This document shows, piece by piece, positions 1-9,943 of a stretch of 64,000 nt of DNA. How positions within the stretch are numbered: position 1 is the stretch's first letter; every line of letters begins with the position of its first letter. A model generated the notes under the pieces. The model worked only from the letters and a program-made list of their open reading frames with translations. It was not told the DNA's origin and ran no database searches. The stretch is taken from assembly GCF_014638005.1 (NCBI RefSeq), contig NZ_BMFG01000004.1, positions 62,001 through 126,000 on the forward strand, written 5' to 3'. This DNA comes from Flavobacterium orientale (lineage in GTDB: Bacteria > Bacteroidota > Bacteroidia > Flavobacteriales > Flavobacteriaceae). The position numbers were made by a program, and so were the translations under genes.

Positions 1-2061
1 ATGACCGATACCCTTGTTCCGCCGCTTGCGGCAAAAAAAGATACCGTGTTGGAAAAGCACGGAGATAAACGCCTCGATTCCTATTTTTGGCTAAACGATC
101 GTGAAAATCCCGAGGTAATTCAATACCTAAAAGATGAAAATGAGTACTATCAGCAAATGACGACTCACACGCAAGCTTTTCAAAAAGATTTGTTTGAAGA
201 AATGAAAGCCCGTATTAAGGAAGATGATGAATCGGTTCCTTATTTATACAATGGTTATTACTACATCACTCGTTTTGAAAAAGGAAAAGAATATCCCATT
301 TTTTCCCGTAAAAAAGGAAGTCTTACTGCCGAAGAAGAGATTTTGTTCAATTGTAATGAAATGGCAAAAGGACAATCCTACTTTAACTTAGGTGGATTAA
401 ATATTAGTGAAGACAATAAATTAGCTTCTTTTTCTACTGATTTAGTTGGTAGAAGAATTTATACTTTACAAGTAAAAAACTTAGAAACCGGAGAAATTCT
501 GGCTGACAAAATTAAAAATGTTTCCGGTACTGCAATCTGGGCAAACGACAACAAAACGTTGTTTTATACCACAAAAGATGAAGTAACCTTGCGTTCGGAT
601 AAAATTCACAAACACGTTTTAGGCACTGATGTAAAAAACGATGTATTGGTATTTCATGAAAAAGATGAAACTTTTAACAGTTACATTGCCAAAACAAAGT
701 CTAAAAAATTCTTAGTTATCAATAGTAGCAGTACTTTAACCTCCGAATTTCAGGTTTTAGATGCCAATAAGCCCAATGACAAGTTCAAAGTATTTCAACC
801 CAGAACAAGAGGGTTGGAGTACAACATTTCTCATTTTGATGATCACTTTTATATTGTGACCAATAAAGATAAAGCAACCAATTTTAAAGTGATGAAAACA
901 CCGGATAACGCTACCACCAAAGAAAATTGGGTAGATGTTATTCCGCACAACGATGCCGTTTTAATTGAAGGAATTGAAATCTTTAAAAATTATTTAGTCG
1001 TTGAAGAACGTTCGAACGGTTTAAACAAAATTCGTATCATGCCATGGAATGGCGGTGGGGAGTATTACTTACCGTTTGAAATTGAAACCTATTCGGCTTT
1101 TGTGGGTACCAATGTTGATTTTGATACTGAAATTCTAAGATATGGTTATCAATCTTTAGCAACTCCTTATTCGGTTATTGATTTTAATATGCGAACTAAA
1201 ACTAAGGAAGTTAAAAAAGAACTAGACGTTTTAGGAGGTAAGTTTGATAAAAACAACTATAAGGAGGAACGTGTTTGGGCAACAGCGACAGACGGCACGA
1301 AAGTTCCAATTTCATTAGTTTATCGAAAAGAAGTAAAGAAAGACGGCAACAATCCGTTGTTGCAATATGCTTATGGTTCCTATGGTCATTCGATGGATCC
1401 TAATTTTGATTCCACCATATTAAGTTTGTTAGACAGAGGTTTCATCTATGCAATAGCTCACATTCGTGGAGGTGAAGATATGGGTCGTCAATGGTATGAA
1501 GACGGAAAATTATTGAAAAAGAAAAACACGTTTACTGATTTTATTGATTGTTCTAAGTTTTTAATCGAACAAAAATATACCAATCCGAAAAAGCTTTATG
1601 CTCAAGGCGGCTCTGCAGGAGGTCTCTTAATGGGTGCTATTATTAACATGGCTCCGAAATTGTATCATGGCGTTTTAGCGGGCGTACCCTTTGTAGATGT
1701 AGTAACCACAATGTTAGACGAAACTATTCCTTTAACCACGGGAGAGTATGATGAATGGGGAAATCCGAATGACAAATTATATTATGATTACATGAAGTCG
1801 TATTCACCTTATGATAACATAAAAGCACAAGATTACCCTAACATGTTGGTAACAACCGGATTACATGATTCACAAGTGCAATATTGGGAACCGGCAAAAT
1901 GGGTAGCCAAACTGCGTGTTATGAAAACAGATAAAAATTTATTGTTTCTAGATACGAACATGGATGCGGGTCATGGCGGGGCTTCAGGCCGATTTGAGTC
2001 GTTGAAAGAACTGGCCAAAGAATTTAGTTTTTTATTAGATTTGGAAGGAATTAAGGAGTAA
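1..2061 (+). CDS. ptrB: S9 family peptidase, oligopeptidase B-like
   Basis: Serine peptidase of the prolyl oligopeptidase family, laid out like oligopeptidase B (protease II), which cleaves short peptides, typically after basic residues. About the first 400 of 686 residues form the beta-propeller that restricts substrate size; the rest is an alpha/beta hydrolase. The elbow GGSAGG gives nucleophile Ser538, GLHDSQ gives Asp623 and DAGHGG gives His658, so the triad is intact. Length is normal for the family. No signal peptide is seen, which suggests a cytoplasmic enzyme, although periplasmic relatives exist. The ATG is the first base of the window, so a longer N-terminus upstream cannot be excluded. 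The next gene has its own promoter, so this looks like a single-gene unit or an operon end. Confidence 0.9.
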   Translation: MTDTLVPPLAAKKDTVLEKHGDKRLDSYFWLNDRENPEVIQYLKDENEYYQQMTTHTQAFQKDLFEEMKARIKEDDESVPYLYNGYYYITRFEKGKEYPIFSRKKGSLTAEEEILFNCNEMAKGQSYFNLGGLNISEDNKLASFSTDLVGRRIYTLQVKNLETGEILADKIKNVSGTAIWANDNKTLFYTTKDEVTLRSDKIHKHVLGTDVKNDVLVFHEKDETFNSYIAKTKSKKFLVINSSSTLTSEFQVLDANKPNDKFKVFQPRTRGLEYNISHFDDHFYIVTNKDKATNFKVMKTPDNATTKENWVDVIPHNDAVLIEGIEIFKNYLVVEERSNGLNKIRIMPWNGGGEYYLPFEIETYSAFVGTNVDFDTEILRYGYQSLATPYSVIDFNMRTKTKEVKKELDVLGGKFDKNNYKEERVWATATDGTKVPISLVYRKEVKKDGNNPLLQYAYGSYGHSMDPNFDSTILSLLDRGFIYAIAHIRGGEDMGRQWYEDGKLLKKKNTFTDFIDCSKFLIEQKYTNPKKLYAQGGSAGGLLMGAIINMAPKLYHGVLAGVPFVDVVTTMLDETIPLTTGEYDEWGNPNDKLYYDYMKSYSPYDNIKAQDYPNMLVTTGLHDSQVQYWEPAKWVAKLRVMKTDKNLLFLDTNMDAGHGGASGRFESLKELAKEFSFLLDLEGIKE

Positions 2062-2075
2062 TTAAAAAAATTTTA

Positions 2076-2083
2076 TACATTTG
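2076..2083 (+). promoter_or_regulatory. Bacteroidota -7 box for the cysteine synthase-family gene
   Basis: TACATTTG fits the Bacteroidota TAnnTTTG -7 element and lies 59 bases before the chosen ATG at 2143. No clear -33 TTTG is seen at the usual spacing. Confidence 0.45.
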
Positions 2084-2142
2084 CAAAGTTATAAGGTATC
2101 CAAAATTTTTATTTAAAATTTGCCTTGACTAACCTATTTTTT

Positions 2143-3183
2143 ATGAAAGAACATATAAAAGCTTACAATAGTGTGTTGGACTTAATAGGGAATACCCCAT
2201 TAATCAAGCTCAACAAAGTCACATCAAATTTGGAAGGTAATTATTATGCAAAAGTAGAGGCTTTTAATCCGGGTCATTCTACTAAAGATAGAATAGCACT
2301 TTATATTATTGAAGAAGCTGAACGTCAGGGACTACTTTCACCGGGTGATACTATCATAGAAACAACTTCAGGAAATACCGGCTTTAGCTTGGCTATGGTT
2401 AGTATTATAAAGGGTTATAATTGTATTTTGGCCGTTAGTTCTAAATCATCAAGAGATAAAATTGACATGTTACGCAGCATGGGAGCGAAGGTTTATGTTT
2501 GCCCGGCTCACGTTTCTGCAGATGATGAGCGTTCTTACTACAACGTTGCCAAACGCTTGCATGAAGAAACAAAAGGTTCGATTTATATCAATCAATATTT
2601 TAATCAATTGAATATTGATGCTCATTATAAAACTACAGGCCCAGAGATTTGGGAACAAACCAACGGAAAAATCACCCATTTAATCGCTTGTAGCGGAACA
2701 GGTGGTACCCTTTCAGGAGCTGCCAAGTATTTAAAAGAGAAAAATCCAAACATTCGAATTTTAGGTGTTGATGCTTATGGTTCGGTATTAAAGAAATATC
2801 ACGAAACCAAAGAATTTGATAGCGAAGAGATTTATCCTTACCGTATAGAAGGTTTAGGGAAAAATTTAATTCCAACGGCAACTGATTTTGATGCGATTGA
2901 TAAATTCATCAAAGTAACTGACGAAGAAAGTGCTCATACCACACGTGAAATTGCTGTCAAAGAAGGCTTATTTGTTGGATATACTTCAGGAGCTGTGGTT
3001 CAAGCCATTCGTCAATTTGCTGAAGAAGGAGAGTTTGATGAAAACTCTAATGTTATTGCAATTTTCCCTGATCACGGTTCTCGTTATATGAGTAAAGTAT
3101 TCAGCGATGACTGGATGAGCGAACAAGGATTTTTTGACAGTGTGAATATGGAAGAAGTTCAGAAGATTGAGTTTATTAAGTAA
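2143..3183 (+). CDS. PLP-dependent cysteine synthase / cystathionine beta-synthase family enzyme
   Basis: Fold type II PLP enzyme that makes cysteine from O-acetylserine and sulfide, or condenses serine and homocysteine. The start [12 protein letters not shown] is the family signature. Lys48 in STKDRIA is the expected Schiff-base lysine, TTSGNTG (residues 74-80) is the substrate-binding loop and [10 protein letters not shown] the phosphate-binding loop. There is no C-terminal CBS regulatory pair, so at 346 residues it is a catalytic core only. An in-frame TTG at 2125 would add six residues; ATG at 2143 is preferred because homologues start close to the [19 protein letters not shown] stretch. 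Followed by a bidirectional terminator. Cysteine synthase and beta-synthase activity cannot be separated by eye. Confidence 0.85.
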   Translation: MKEHIKAYNSVLDLIGNTPLIKLNKVTSNLEGNYYAKVEAFNPGHSTKDRIALYIIEEAERQGLLSPGDTIIETTSGNTGFSLAMVSIIKGYNCILAVSSKSSRDKIDMLRSMGAKVYVCPAHVSADDERSYYNVAKRLHEETKGSIYINQYFNQLNIDAHYKTTGPEIWEQTNGKITHLIACSGTGGTLSGAAKYLKEKNPNIRILGVDAYGSVLKKYHETKEFDSEEIYPYRIEGLGKNLIPTATDFDAIDKFIKVTDEESAHTTREIAVKEGLFVGYTSGAVVQAIRQFAEEGEFDENSNVIAIFPDHGSRYMSKVFSDDWMSEQGFFDSVNMEEVQKIEFIK

Positions 3184-3224
3184 GAAGAGAATAGAAGAAA
3201 GAAGAAAGATAAAGATTAGTATAG

Positions 3225-3256
3225 AAAAACTCCAAGTGGAAAGCTTGGAGTTTTTT
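3225..3256. terminator. Bidirectional rho-independent terminator
   Basis: CTCCAAG (3230-3236) pairs with CTTGGAG (3244-3250), flanked by an A run and a T run. It serves the cysteine synthase-family gene on + and yebC on -, which converge here. Confidence 0.8.
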
Positions 3257-3306
3257 ATGTTTAAGAATTTTTTAATCGAATGGTTTTAAACTCATTCGCA
3301 AATAAA

Positions 3307-4017
3307 TTATTCCTGCATGGTGTGATACACATTCATCACATCATCATCTTCTTCAATTTTTTCTAATAATTTTTCAATGTCGGCCATCTGTTCAGTAGTC
3401 ACTTCTTTGGTGATTTGTGGAATTCGTTCAAACCCTGACGATAAGATTTCGATGTTTCTGTTTTCTAATTCTTTTTGAATAGCACCAAAACTTTCAAAAG
3501 GAGCATACATTAGAATTCCGTCTTCATCGGCAAAGATTTCTTCTACACCAAAATCAATCATTTCCAATTCTAATTCATCAACATCTTGACCTTCGGCAGG
3601 AATTCTGAAATTACAAGTGTGATCAAACATGAACTCTACCGAACCTTGTGTTCCTAAAGTACCGTTACATTTATTAAAATAGCTTCTGATATTTGCCACC
3701 GTTCTATTGTTATTATCCGTAGCAGTTTCAATTAAAACTGCGATTCCGTGTGGTGCATAGCCTTCAAACAATACTTCTTTGAAGTTGGCGGTATCTTTAT
3801 CTGATGCTTTCTTGATGGCACGCTCCACATTGTCTTTTGGCATGTTAGCAGCCTTTGCATTTTGAATAACAGCCCTTAATCTTGAGTTGGTTTCCGGATT
3901 TGGACCACCTTCTTTCACGGCCATTACGATATCTTTTCCAATTCTGGTAAACGTTTTGGCCATGGCTGACCAACGTTTCATCTTTCGTGCTTTTCTAAAT
4001 TCAAATGCTCTTCCCAT
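3307..4017 (-). CDS. yebC: YebC/PmpR family protein
   Basis: YebC/TACO1 family. Members were first described as DNA-binding regulators (PmpR); recent work on the family also ties them to translation of difficult peptide stretches. The N-terminus MGRAFEFRKARKMKRWSAMAKTF differs slightly from the common MAGHSKW version but is usual for Bacteroidota. Diagnostic blocks are GGPNPETNSRLRAVIQNAKAANMPKDNVERAIKK, FEGYAPHGIAVLIE and NRTVANIRSYFNKCNGTLG, followed by an acidic middle domain. At 236 residues it is full length. It converges with the upstream + gene across a shared terminator and has its own -7 box at 4071-4078. Confidence 0.9.
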   Translation of the reverse strand: MGRAFEFRKARKMKRWSAMAKTFTRIGKDIVMAVKEGGPNPETNSRLRAVIQNAKAANMPKDNVERAIKKASDKDTANFKEVLFEGYAPHGIAVLIETATDNNNRTVANIRSYFNKCNGTLGTQGSVEFMFDHTCNFRIPAEGQDVDELELEMIDFGVEEIFADEDGILMYAPFESFGAIQKELENRNIEILSSGFERIPQITKEVTTEQMADIEKLLEKIEEDDDVMNVYHTMQE

Positions 4018-4070
4018 TTCTATTTATTTCAGTATTCTTTAGTAGAAATTAATTTTAAAAATTTGTTATG

Positions 4071-4078
4071 CAAAAGTA
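4071..4078 (-). promoter_or_regulatory. -7 box for yebC
   Basis: Read on the minus strand this is TACTTTTG, a match to TAnnTTTG, about 54 bases before the yebC start. No -33 TTTG at good spacing was found. Confidence 0.4.
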
Positions 4079-4133
4079 TAAAATCAACTTGCTATAAAAA
4101 ACTTTATTTACCATAAAAATTAAAGTATTATTC

Positions 4134-4141
4134 TATATTTG
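4134..4141 (+). promoter_or_regulatory. -7 box for the outer-membrane barrel gene
   Basis: TATATTTG fits TAnnTTTG and lies 26 bases before the ATG at 4168. Confidence 0.45.
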
Positions 4142-4167
4142 TGGCCTTAAACTTAATTTTTTATTAA

Positions 4168-4770
4168 ATGAAAAAATTTATTTATTTATCAATTCTTTTG
4201 ACAGGTTTTTTTGGTTTTTCGCAAAACAGAGAAAAAGGAACTATTGAATTAACACCAATTGTTGGTTTTTCTTCTGCCAATTATTATGGTGATAGTGCAT
4301 TAGACAATTCTTCTATCAGTGCTGTTGATTTTGGAGTAAATGGCGATTATTATTTCAATGACCGTTGGAGTTTACGTTCAGGTCTCCTTTATCAAACTAT
4401 GGGAAGTAAATATTCAGGTTTTGATGGTAATCAAATTATAAATCTTGAAGAAAAATTAAAATATGTAACCATCCCTGTTAACGCAAATTGGCATTTTGGA
4501 AGTACCAGAAAATGGAGCCTAAATTTTGGACCAAGTATTGGTTTTTTAACTTCTGCTGATGTAAATGGTCAAGACATTAAAGATTTAGCAAATGCAACAC
4601 AAGTTGGTTTCAATTATGGTATTGGTTATAAAATTGAAATTTCTGAAAAATTCAGCATATTAGTAGATTTTCAAGGTATGACTGGATTGACTGAAGTTCC
4701 TAAAGAATCAGATTTTACAATCAAAAACTCTTATGGTGCTTTCAATGTTGGAGGTGTATTTAAATTATAA
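4168..4770 (+). CDS. Small outer-membrane beta-barrel protein (PorT-like)
   Basis: Exported protein of 200 residues. MKKFIYLSILLTGFFGFSQ is a typical Bacteroidota signal peptide with cleavage at the FSQ end. The mature part alternates polar and aromatic residues in short strands (for example WSLRSGLLYQTMGSKYSG, WSLNFGPSIGFL, FSILVDFQGMTGL) and closes with YGAFNVGGVFKL, the pattern of an eight-stranded barrel of the outer-membrane beta-barrel/PorT-like family. The substrate or role cannot be read from sequence. It is a single gene with its own promoter and terminator. Confidence 0.75.
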   Translation: MKKFIYLSILLTGFFGFSQNREKGTIELTPIVGFSSANYYGDSALDNSSISAVDFGVNGDYYFNDRWSLRSGLLYQTMGSKYSGFDGNQIINLEEKLKYVTIPVNANWHFGSTRKWSLNFGPSIGFLTSADVNGQDIKDLANATQVGFNYGIGYKIEISEKFSILVDFQGMTGLTEVPKESDFTIKNSYGAFNVGGVFKL

Positions 4771-4786
4771 ATAATCTTATATAAAT

Positions 4787-4814
4787 AAAAAAATCCGCAA
4801 TTGCGGATTTTTTT
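4787..4814. terminator. Bidirectional terminator, perfect palindrome
   Basis: AAATCCGCAATTGCGGATTT is a perfect inverted repeat with an A run before and a T run after. It ends the barrel gene (+) and gcvT (-), which converge. Confidence 0.85.
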
Positions 4815-4833
4815 ATGTTCAAAATTTTAAGTT

Positions 4834-5916
4834 TTACTTCTTATAAAACGGCAATTTTACCACTTTCGCTTTAACTTTATTGTTTCTAATTTGAATAAAA
4901 ATTTCAGAACCTTCTGAAGCAAATTCGGTTTTTACATAACCCATTCCAATTCCTTTACCCACAGTTGGAGCCATAGTTCCTGAGGTTACTATTCCAATGT
5001 TACTTCCTTCAGCATCCACAATTTGGTAATCATGACGTGGAATTCCTCTTTCCAACAATTCAAAGCCTACTAGTTTCTTTGTAACACCTTCTTCTTTTTG
5101 TTTTTTAAGGTTTTCGGAATTGGTAAATTCTTTTGTAAATTTTGTAATCCATCCCAAACCTGCTTCAAGTGGCGAAGTAGTATCGTTGATGTCATTTCCA
5201 TACAAACAAAAACCCATTTCCAAACGTAAGGTATCGCGGGCTGCCAATCCGATTGGTTTGATACCAAAAGAAGCACCGACTTCAAACACTTTTTTCCAAA
5301 TGTGTTCCACTTCGTCATTTTTACAATAAATTTCAAAACCACCTGAACCTGTATATCCGGTTGCTGAGATGATTACATTTTCAATTCCTGCAAAATCGGC
5401 CACTTCAAAATGGTAATATTTTATGGTACTTAAATCGATTGAAGTAAGCGTTTGCATGGCTTCCACACTTTTTGGTCCTTGAATAGCTAAAAGGGAATAG
5501 TTTTCAGAAAGGTTTCGCATGTCAACACCTAAATCATTATGCGACGCAATCCAGTTCCAATCTTTTTCAATATTTGAAGCATTCACCACCAAAAGGTATT
5601 GTTCCTCTTCTAATTTATAGACAATTAAATCGTCAACAATTCCACCGGTTTCATTGGGCAAACAAGAATATTGAGCTCTACCTACAGTTAAAACCGAGGC
5701 ATCGTTGGAAGTAACTTTTTGAATTAAAGCCAAAGCATTTGGCCCGGAGAGAATAAATTCACCCATGTGTGAAACATCAAAAACACCAATTCCGTTTCTT
5801 ACGGTTTCGTGTTCTGCAGAGACTCCTTCATATTGCACCGGCATGTTATAACCAGCAAAGGGTACCATTTTTGCTCCTAAACTTTCATGAATGTGTGATA
5901 AGGCGGTATTTTTCAT
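4834..5916 (-). CDS. gcvT: Glycine cleavage system aminomethyltransferase (T protein)
   Basis: T protein of the glycine cleavage complex: moves the aminomethyl carbon from lipoyl-H protein to tetrahydrofolate, releasing ammonia and 5,10-methylene-THF. At 360 residues it is the usual length. Signatures are [34 protein letters not shown] at the N-terminus, the folate-binding stretch [31 protein letters not shown], and the C-terminal barrel with GIPRHDY and [19 protein letters not shown]. Glycine cleavage partners (gcvP, gcvH) are not in the window; dispersed gcv genes are common in Bacteroidota. Transcribed alone to the palindromic terminator at 4787-4814. Confidence 0.95.
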   Translation of the reverse strand: MKNTALSHIHESLGAKMVPFAGYNMPVQYEGVSAEHETVRNGIGVFDVSHMGEFILSGPNALALIQKVTSNDASVLTVGRAQYSCLPNETGGIVDDLIVYKLEEEQYLLVVNASNIEKDWNWIASHNDLGVDMRNLSENYSLLAIQGPKSVEAMQTLTSIDLSTIKYYHFEVADFAGIENVIISATGYTGSGGFEIYCKNDEVEHIWKKVFEVGASFGIKPIGLAARDTLRLEMGFCLYGNDINDTTSPLEAGLGWITKFTKEFTNSENLKKQKEEGVTKKLVGFELLERGIPRHDYQIVDAEGSNIGIVTSGTMAPTVGKGIGMGYVKTEFASEGSEIFIQIRNNKVKAKVVKLPFYKK

Positions 5917-6130
5917 TTGATTGTTGTGTAAAATTTGAAGTGGCTAATTTATTAAAAATAATGCGATTTCAGGTTGCTTAAAGCAGTCAAATTTGATTAA
6001 TTATTACTATTCCATTCAAAATTCAACAATTCCTTCATTTATCTGATTTCCGTTAAAAAATATTTTCATTCACCATCCTAAAAAGCTATATTTACTTTTT
6101 GAATAATTAAAATTTTCGTTTCCAAAACGC

Positions 6131-7270
6131 ATGAAGTCAGCAGAAAATATACTACCACCCTCACCGGAAAAAGAAATAAAAGAGCCCCATCTAAATATAA
6201 TTTTAACTACTGATGAAGATGATGACCGCCCCGTTTACCTATCCGGTAATTTTAATCAGTGGGTGACACAAGACAAGAATTTTTTAATGGAAAAAGTGGG
6301 TCAGGGCTTATATCATTTTAAATTCCCTGAAAATTTCAAATATCCTGATGAATTGCTTTATAAATTTACTCGAGGCGACTGGAGTGAAGTCGAGATTGAT
6401 AAATATGGCAACCGTACAGAAAATAGGTCTTGTAAACAACACAATGGCGTTCGACGGGAACACGTTGCTAAATGGCGTCACAATTGGTTGCCTTTTAAGT
6501 CAACTTTTTTACCGCAGGTACATTTGATTTCAAAAGAATTTGAAATTCCGCAATTGAATAAAACCCGAAAAGTTTGGGCCTTATTGCCCCATGATTATGA
6601 TACAACTACGGAACATTATCCGGTGATGTATTTGCAGGATGCTCAAAATTTATTTAATGAAAAAGCCAAGTATGGCAATTGGGAAATTGATAAAAAACTT
6701 GCCGTTATGGCAGAATATAAAATAGGCAAAATCATTGTCATTGCTGTTGAACATGCCGAAAAAGAACGCTTAATTGAGTACAATGTCGGCAACACCGTTT
6801 TGGGTTCCGGTCAAGGAAAAAAGTACATTCGTTTTTTAACCGATACGTTAAAACCCTTTGTGGATACTAACTTCAGAACAAAACCTGAACGAGATTATAC
6901 CGGAATTGGCGGCAGTTCAATGGGAGGTTTGGTGAGTATTTTTAGCGGCATCATGTATCCGGAAGTATTTGGAAAATTGATGATTTTTTCGCCATCGCTT
7001 TGGGTGGTTCCCAAAATTAAATTGTCCTTTTTGGATATGGAAGAGCCGCAAGAAACACGTATCTATTTGTATGCCGGTGGTGATGAAAGTGCCACAATGA
7101 TTGACCATGTGCAACATTTCAAAAAACGATTATTGAAAAGAAAAACACTGGAAGACAAAATGAAAGTACGACTAAGTATCAATGAGTTTGGCAAACACAA
7201 TGAAGTTCATTGGAGTGATGAATTTCCAAAAGCGATTGAGTGGTTGTTTTTTAGTAACAAAGATGAATAA
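6131..7270 (+). CDS. Esterase with N-terminal glycogen-binding-type (E-set) domain
   Basis: Two-domain protein of 379 residues. Residues about 20-115 resemble an early-set/AMPK-type glycogen-binding domain (PVYLSGNFNQWVTQ, then KFTRGDWSEVEIDKYGN). Residues about 130-375 are an alpha/beta hydrolase of the esterase D/enterochelin esterase family (PF00756 type): the elbow GGSSMGG gives Ser263, and HNEVHW near the C-terminus is the likely histidine region. No signal peptide, so probably cytoplasmic. It is 35 bases upstream of an M17 aminopeptidase and an ATP-grasp ligase on the same strand, as part of the gene set to 16164. By context its substrate may be an ester or peptide made by the neighbouring ligases; that is inference. 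Confidence 0.75.
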   Translation: MKSAENILPPSPEKEIKEPHLNIILTTDEDDDRPVYLSGNFNQWVTQDKNFLMEKVGQGLYHFKFPENFKYPDELLYKFTRGDWSEVEIDKYGNRTENRSCKQHNGVRREHVAKWRHNWLPFKSTFLPQVHLISKEFEIPQLNKTRKVWALLPHDYDTTTEHYPVMYLQDAQNLFNEKAKYGNWEIDKKLAVMAEYKIGKIIVIAVEHAEKERLIEYNVGNTVLGSGQGKKYIRFLTDTLKPFVDTNFRTKPERDYTGIGGSSMGGLVSIFSGIMYPEVFGKLMIFSPSLWVVPKIKLSFLDMEEPQETRIYLYAGGDESATMIDHVQHFKKRLLKRKTLEDKMKVRLSINEFGKHNEVHWSDEFPKAIEWLFFSNKDE

Positions 7271-7305
7271 CAATTACAATGTCAAAAATCTAATTGAAAA
7301 AAATT

Positions 7306-8715
7306 ATGAAAATCCATTATACAAATAATCAATCCTATAAAGCATTAAATTTAATTCCGTTTTTGGAGACAGAAACGGCTATTGTTTTTAATGACTTTCA
7401 AATTTCCCATTCCACCTTTTCAGGAAAAAAAGACAGTCATCACCTTCTAGAAAAAGAGGAACAACTGTTTTTGTTTATCGGTTTAGGAAAAAATCCGGAC
7501 TATAAATCGGTCAAAACAGCTTTTAGAAGAATTGCTGCAAAACAAACGTCACATTTTAAAAACGAAGCCAAACTATTTCTATCTTCTGCATTTAAGGGAG
7601 ATTATATTGAAGCACTTATTTCCGGTTTGTGGTTAGGAACATATCAGTTAGGTCATTACAAAAAAGAAAAAAAGCAACATCCTTTAACTTCAACTGATTT
7701 TGTTTTAGAAATCAATACGTATACAGATGTTACAAATGCTGTTGAAAGAGGATTAAAAATTGCCAATGCACAATTAGAAACTTTTCACTTAGTTGATTTA
7801 CCTCCTAATAGAGTAACCCCAAAACATTTGGCCGATTGGTCAATCACTTCTGGAGAGAAGTATGGCTTTAAAGTAACAGTGTTCGGATTTCAACAAGCAA
7901 AAGAATTGGGACTTGATGCCTTTGTGTCTGTTGGAAAAGGAAGTGCCAACGATTCTCAATTTATTATCATGGATTATGTGCCTGTTGAATCCAAAAAACA
8001 CATAGGTTTGGTTGGGAAAGGGATCACCTTTGATACCGGAGGTTTGAACATCAAAACAGCAGGAATGGTTCATATGAAGTGTGACATGGCGGGAGCTGCA
8101 GCAGTTTTAGGAACCATGCAACTGATTGCAGATTTACAATTGCCTTATCGGGTTACAGCTATAGTTCCTGCGTGTGAGAATTCGGTGGATGCCAATTCTT
8201 TTTTACCCAGTGATGTGATTGGAAGTTATAGCGGCCATTCTATTGAAATTATTGATACAGATGCCGAAGGAAGATTAATCTTGGCCGATGGATTATCTTA
8301 TTTAATTAAAAATTACAATCCTGAAACGGTTATTGATATTGCCACTTTAACAGGAAGTAGTGTAGCCACTTTAGGTAGTGAATGTGGAGCTTTATTTACC
8401 AACAATCCGGATTTATCAAAACAATTGCAACATGCCGGAGATGAAATTGGGGAGCGATTATGGCCTTTACCGTTATGGGATGCTTATAAATCAGACATTG
8501 AAAGTGATATTGCTGATGTAAAAAACTACTCCGGAAAACCGGTTGCAGGAGCTATTTCAGCAGCAAAATTTTTAGAATTTTTTACTAATAATCATACATC
8601 TTGGGCTCATCTTGATGTTGCAGGAGTAACATTTATTGATGATGAATTTGCAAAAACAAAACATGCCTCAGCATTTGGGGTACATTTACTAACCAATTTT
8701 ATTGAAAACCTGTAG
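7306..8715 (+). CDS. Leucyl aminopeptidase family (M17) metallopeptidase
   Basis: Dinuclear-metal aminopeptidase of family M17, 469 residues. The catalytic C-terminal domain carries GKGITFDTGGLNIK (about residues 237-250, metal-binding Lys and Asp) and DTDAEGRLILADGL (residues 317-330, the family signature with metal-binding Asp and Glu plus the catalytic Arg). The N-terminal third is divergent, as usual. A TTG at 7294 would add four residues; the ATG at 7306 is chosen. Its place between an esterase and an ATP-grasp gene 3 bases downstream suggests a dedicated role in processing a peptide-like product rather than general turnover; that is inference. Confidence 0.85.
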   Translation: MKIHYTNNQSYKALNLIPFLETETAIVFNDFQISHSTFSGKKDSHHLLEKEEQLFLFIGLGKNPDYKSVKTAFRRIAAKQTSHFKNEAKLFLSSAFKGDYIEALISGLWLGTYQLGHYKKEKKQHPLTSTDFVLEINTYTDVTNAVERGLKIANAQLETFHLVDLPPNRVTPKHLADWSITSGEKYGFKVTVFGFQQAKELGLDAFVSVGKGSANDSQFIIMDYVPVESKKHIGLVGKGITFDTGGLNIKTAGMVHMKCDMAGAAAVLGTMQLIADLQLPYRVTAIVPACENSVDANSFLPSDVIGSYSGHSIEIIDTDAEGRLILADGLSYLIKNYNPETVIDIATLTGSSVATLGSECGALFTNNPDLSKQLQHAGDEIGERLWPLPLWDAYKSDIESDIADVKNYSGKPVAGAISAAKFLEFFTNNHTSWAHLDVAGVTFIDDEFAKTKHASAFGVHLLTNFIENL

Positions 8716-8718
8716 CTT

Positions 8719-9936
8719 ATGGATACGACTGCTAAAACTTTTATCTGCATTTCCAATTATTTTAAAGGAAATGATTTTTTAATCAATATGAAAAAATTAG
8801 GAAACAAAGTATTCTTAATTACTTCCGAAAAGTTGCGAAACAAACCTTGGGCTTTTGATTCGATAGACGAAATTTTTTATATGCCGGGTCAGGATATTGA
8901 TTGGGATTTAGACATGTTGCTTCAAGGCGTTGCCGGAATCATGCGGAATGAAAAAATAGCCGCAATTGTTGCTTTGGATGATTTTGATGTTGAAAAAGCG
9001 ACTTATTTACGAGAAAATCTTCGTGTAGATGGAATGGGTCAAACTACAGGAAGGTATTTCAGAGATAAATTGGCCATGCGAGTAAAAGCACAAGCAGAAG
9101 GAGTTCCGGTTCCGGCTTTTAGTGCATTGTTTAATGACGAATACATCAACACTTTCGCAGACAGCGTTTCGCCACCATGGGTTTTGAAACCACGTTCTGA
9201 AGCATCAGCCTCCGGAATTATGAAAGTACATTCCAAAGAAGAATTATGGGAAAAAATAAATGAATTGGGTGATAATCGCATTAAATATTTAGTAGAGCAA
9301 TTCAAACCGGGAGCAGTTTATCATTGTGATGGCCTGAATTTTAATAGTAAAGTTTTATTCAGTTTAACATCTCAATATTTAGCCACTCCAATGGAAATTT
9401 CACAAGGAGGCGGAATTTTTAGAAGTGCTAACATTCCATATAATAGTGCTGATGAAAAAGCCATAAAAAAAGTGAATGAGCAGGTAATGAAAGCTTTCGG
9501 AATGAAACACGGAGCTACGCATACGGAATTTATTAAATGTAATGAAGATGGCAAAATTTACTTTTTGGAAACATCTTCCAGAGTAGGTGGAGCTCATTTG
9601 GCTGAAATGGTTGAAGCCGCTTCAGGAATTAATTTATGGGGAGAATGGGCAAAGATTGAAGATGCTTTGGTGCGACAAGAAACGTATAAAGTACCCTCAC
9701 AAAAGAAACAATTTGCCGGAATTGTGTTGACTTTATCCAAATTTGAACATCCTGATTTGAGTGGGTTTAATGATGCTGAAGTGTGTTTCCGTGTTCCTTT
9801 GGAATATCATGCAGGATTAATTATAAAATCAGAGAAACATGAACGCGTTCGTGAATTATTAGACGATTATGCCGAACGATTGGTTAAAGATTTTGCAACT
9901 GTAGCAGCTCAGGAGAAAGTGAAGAAGTTACATTAA
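8719..9936 (+). CDS. ATP-grasp ligase
   Basis: ATP-grasp enzyme of 405 residues, a fold that activates a carboxylate as acyl phosphate and joins it to an amine or thiol. The central domain has the lysine-containing strand WVLKPRSEASASGIMKV (about residues 153-169), KYLVEQFKPGAVYHCDGL, and the metal-binding end TEFIKCNEDGKIYFLETSSRVGGAHLAEM (Glu and Asn/Ser region). The start lies 3 bases after the aminopeptidase stop, so translation is probably coupled. Similar to carbamoyl phosphate synthase/PurK-like ATP-grasp proteins, but the substrate cannot be named. Downstream is an inverted repeat, not a classic terminator. Confidence 0.8.
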   Translation: MDTTAKTFICISNYFKGNDFLINMKKLGNKVFLITSEKLRNKPWAFDSIDEIFYMPGQDIDWDLDMLLQGVAGIMRNEKIAAIVALDDFDVEKATYLRENLRVDGMGQTTGRYFRDKLAMRVKAQAEGVPVPAFSALFNDEYINTFADSVSPPWVLKPRSEASASGIMKVHSKEELWEKINELGDNRIKYLVEQFKPGAVYHCDGLNFNSKVLFSLTSQYLATPMEISQGGGIFRSANIPYNSADEKAIKKVNEQVMKAFGMKHGATHTEFIKCNEDGKIYFLETSSRVGGAHLAEMVEAASGINLWGEWAKIEDALVRQETYKVPSQKKQFAGIVLTLSKFEHPDLSGFNDAEVCFRVPLEYHAGLIIKSEKHERVRELLDDYAERLVKDFATVAAQEKVKKLH

Positions 9937-9943
9937 TTTTTTA

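Noticed and set aside
5917..6130. Glycine riboswitch before gcvT
   Set aside because: No conserved paired glycine aptamer structure is visible upstream of the start; the 214-base gap is AT-rich and unremarkable.
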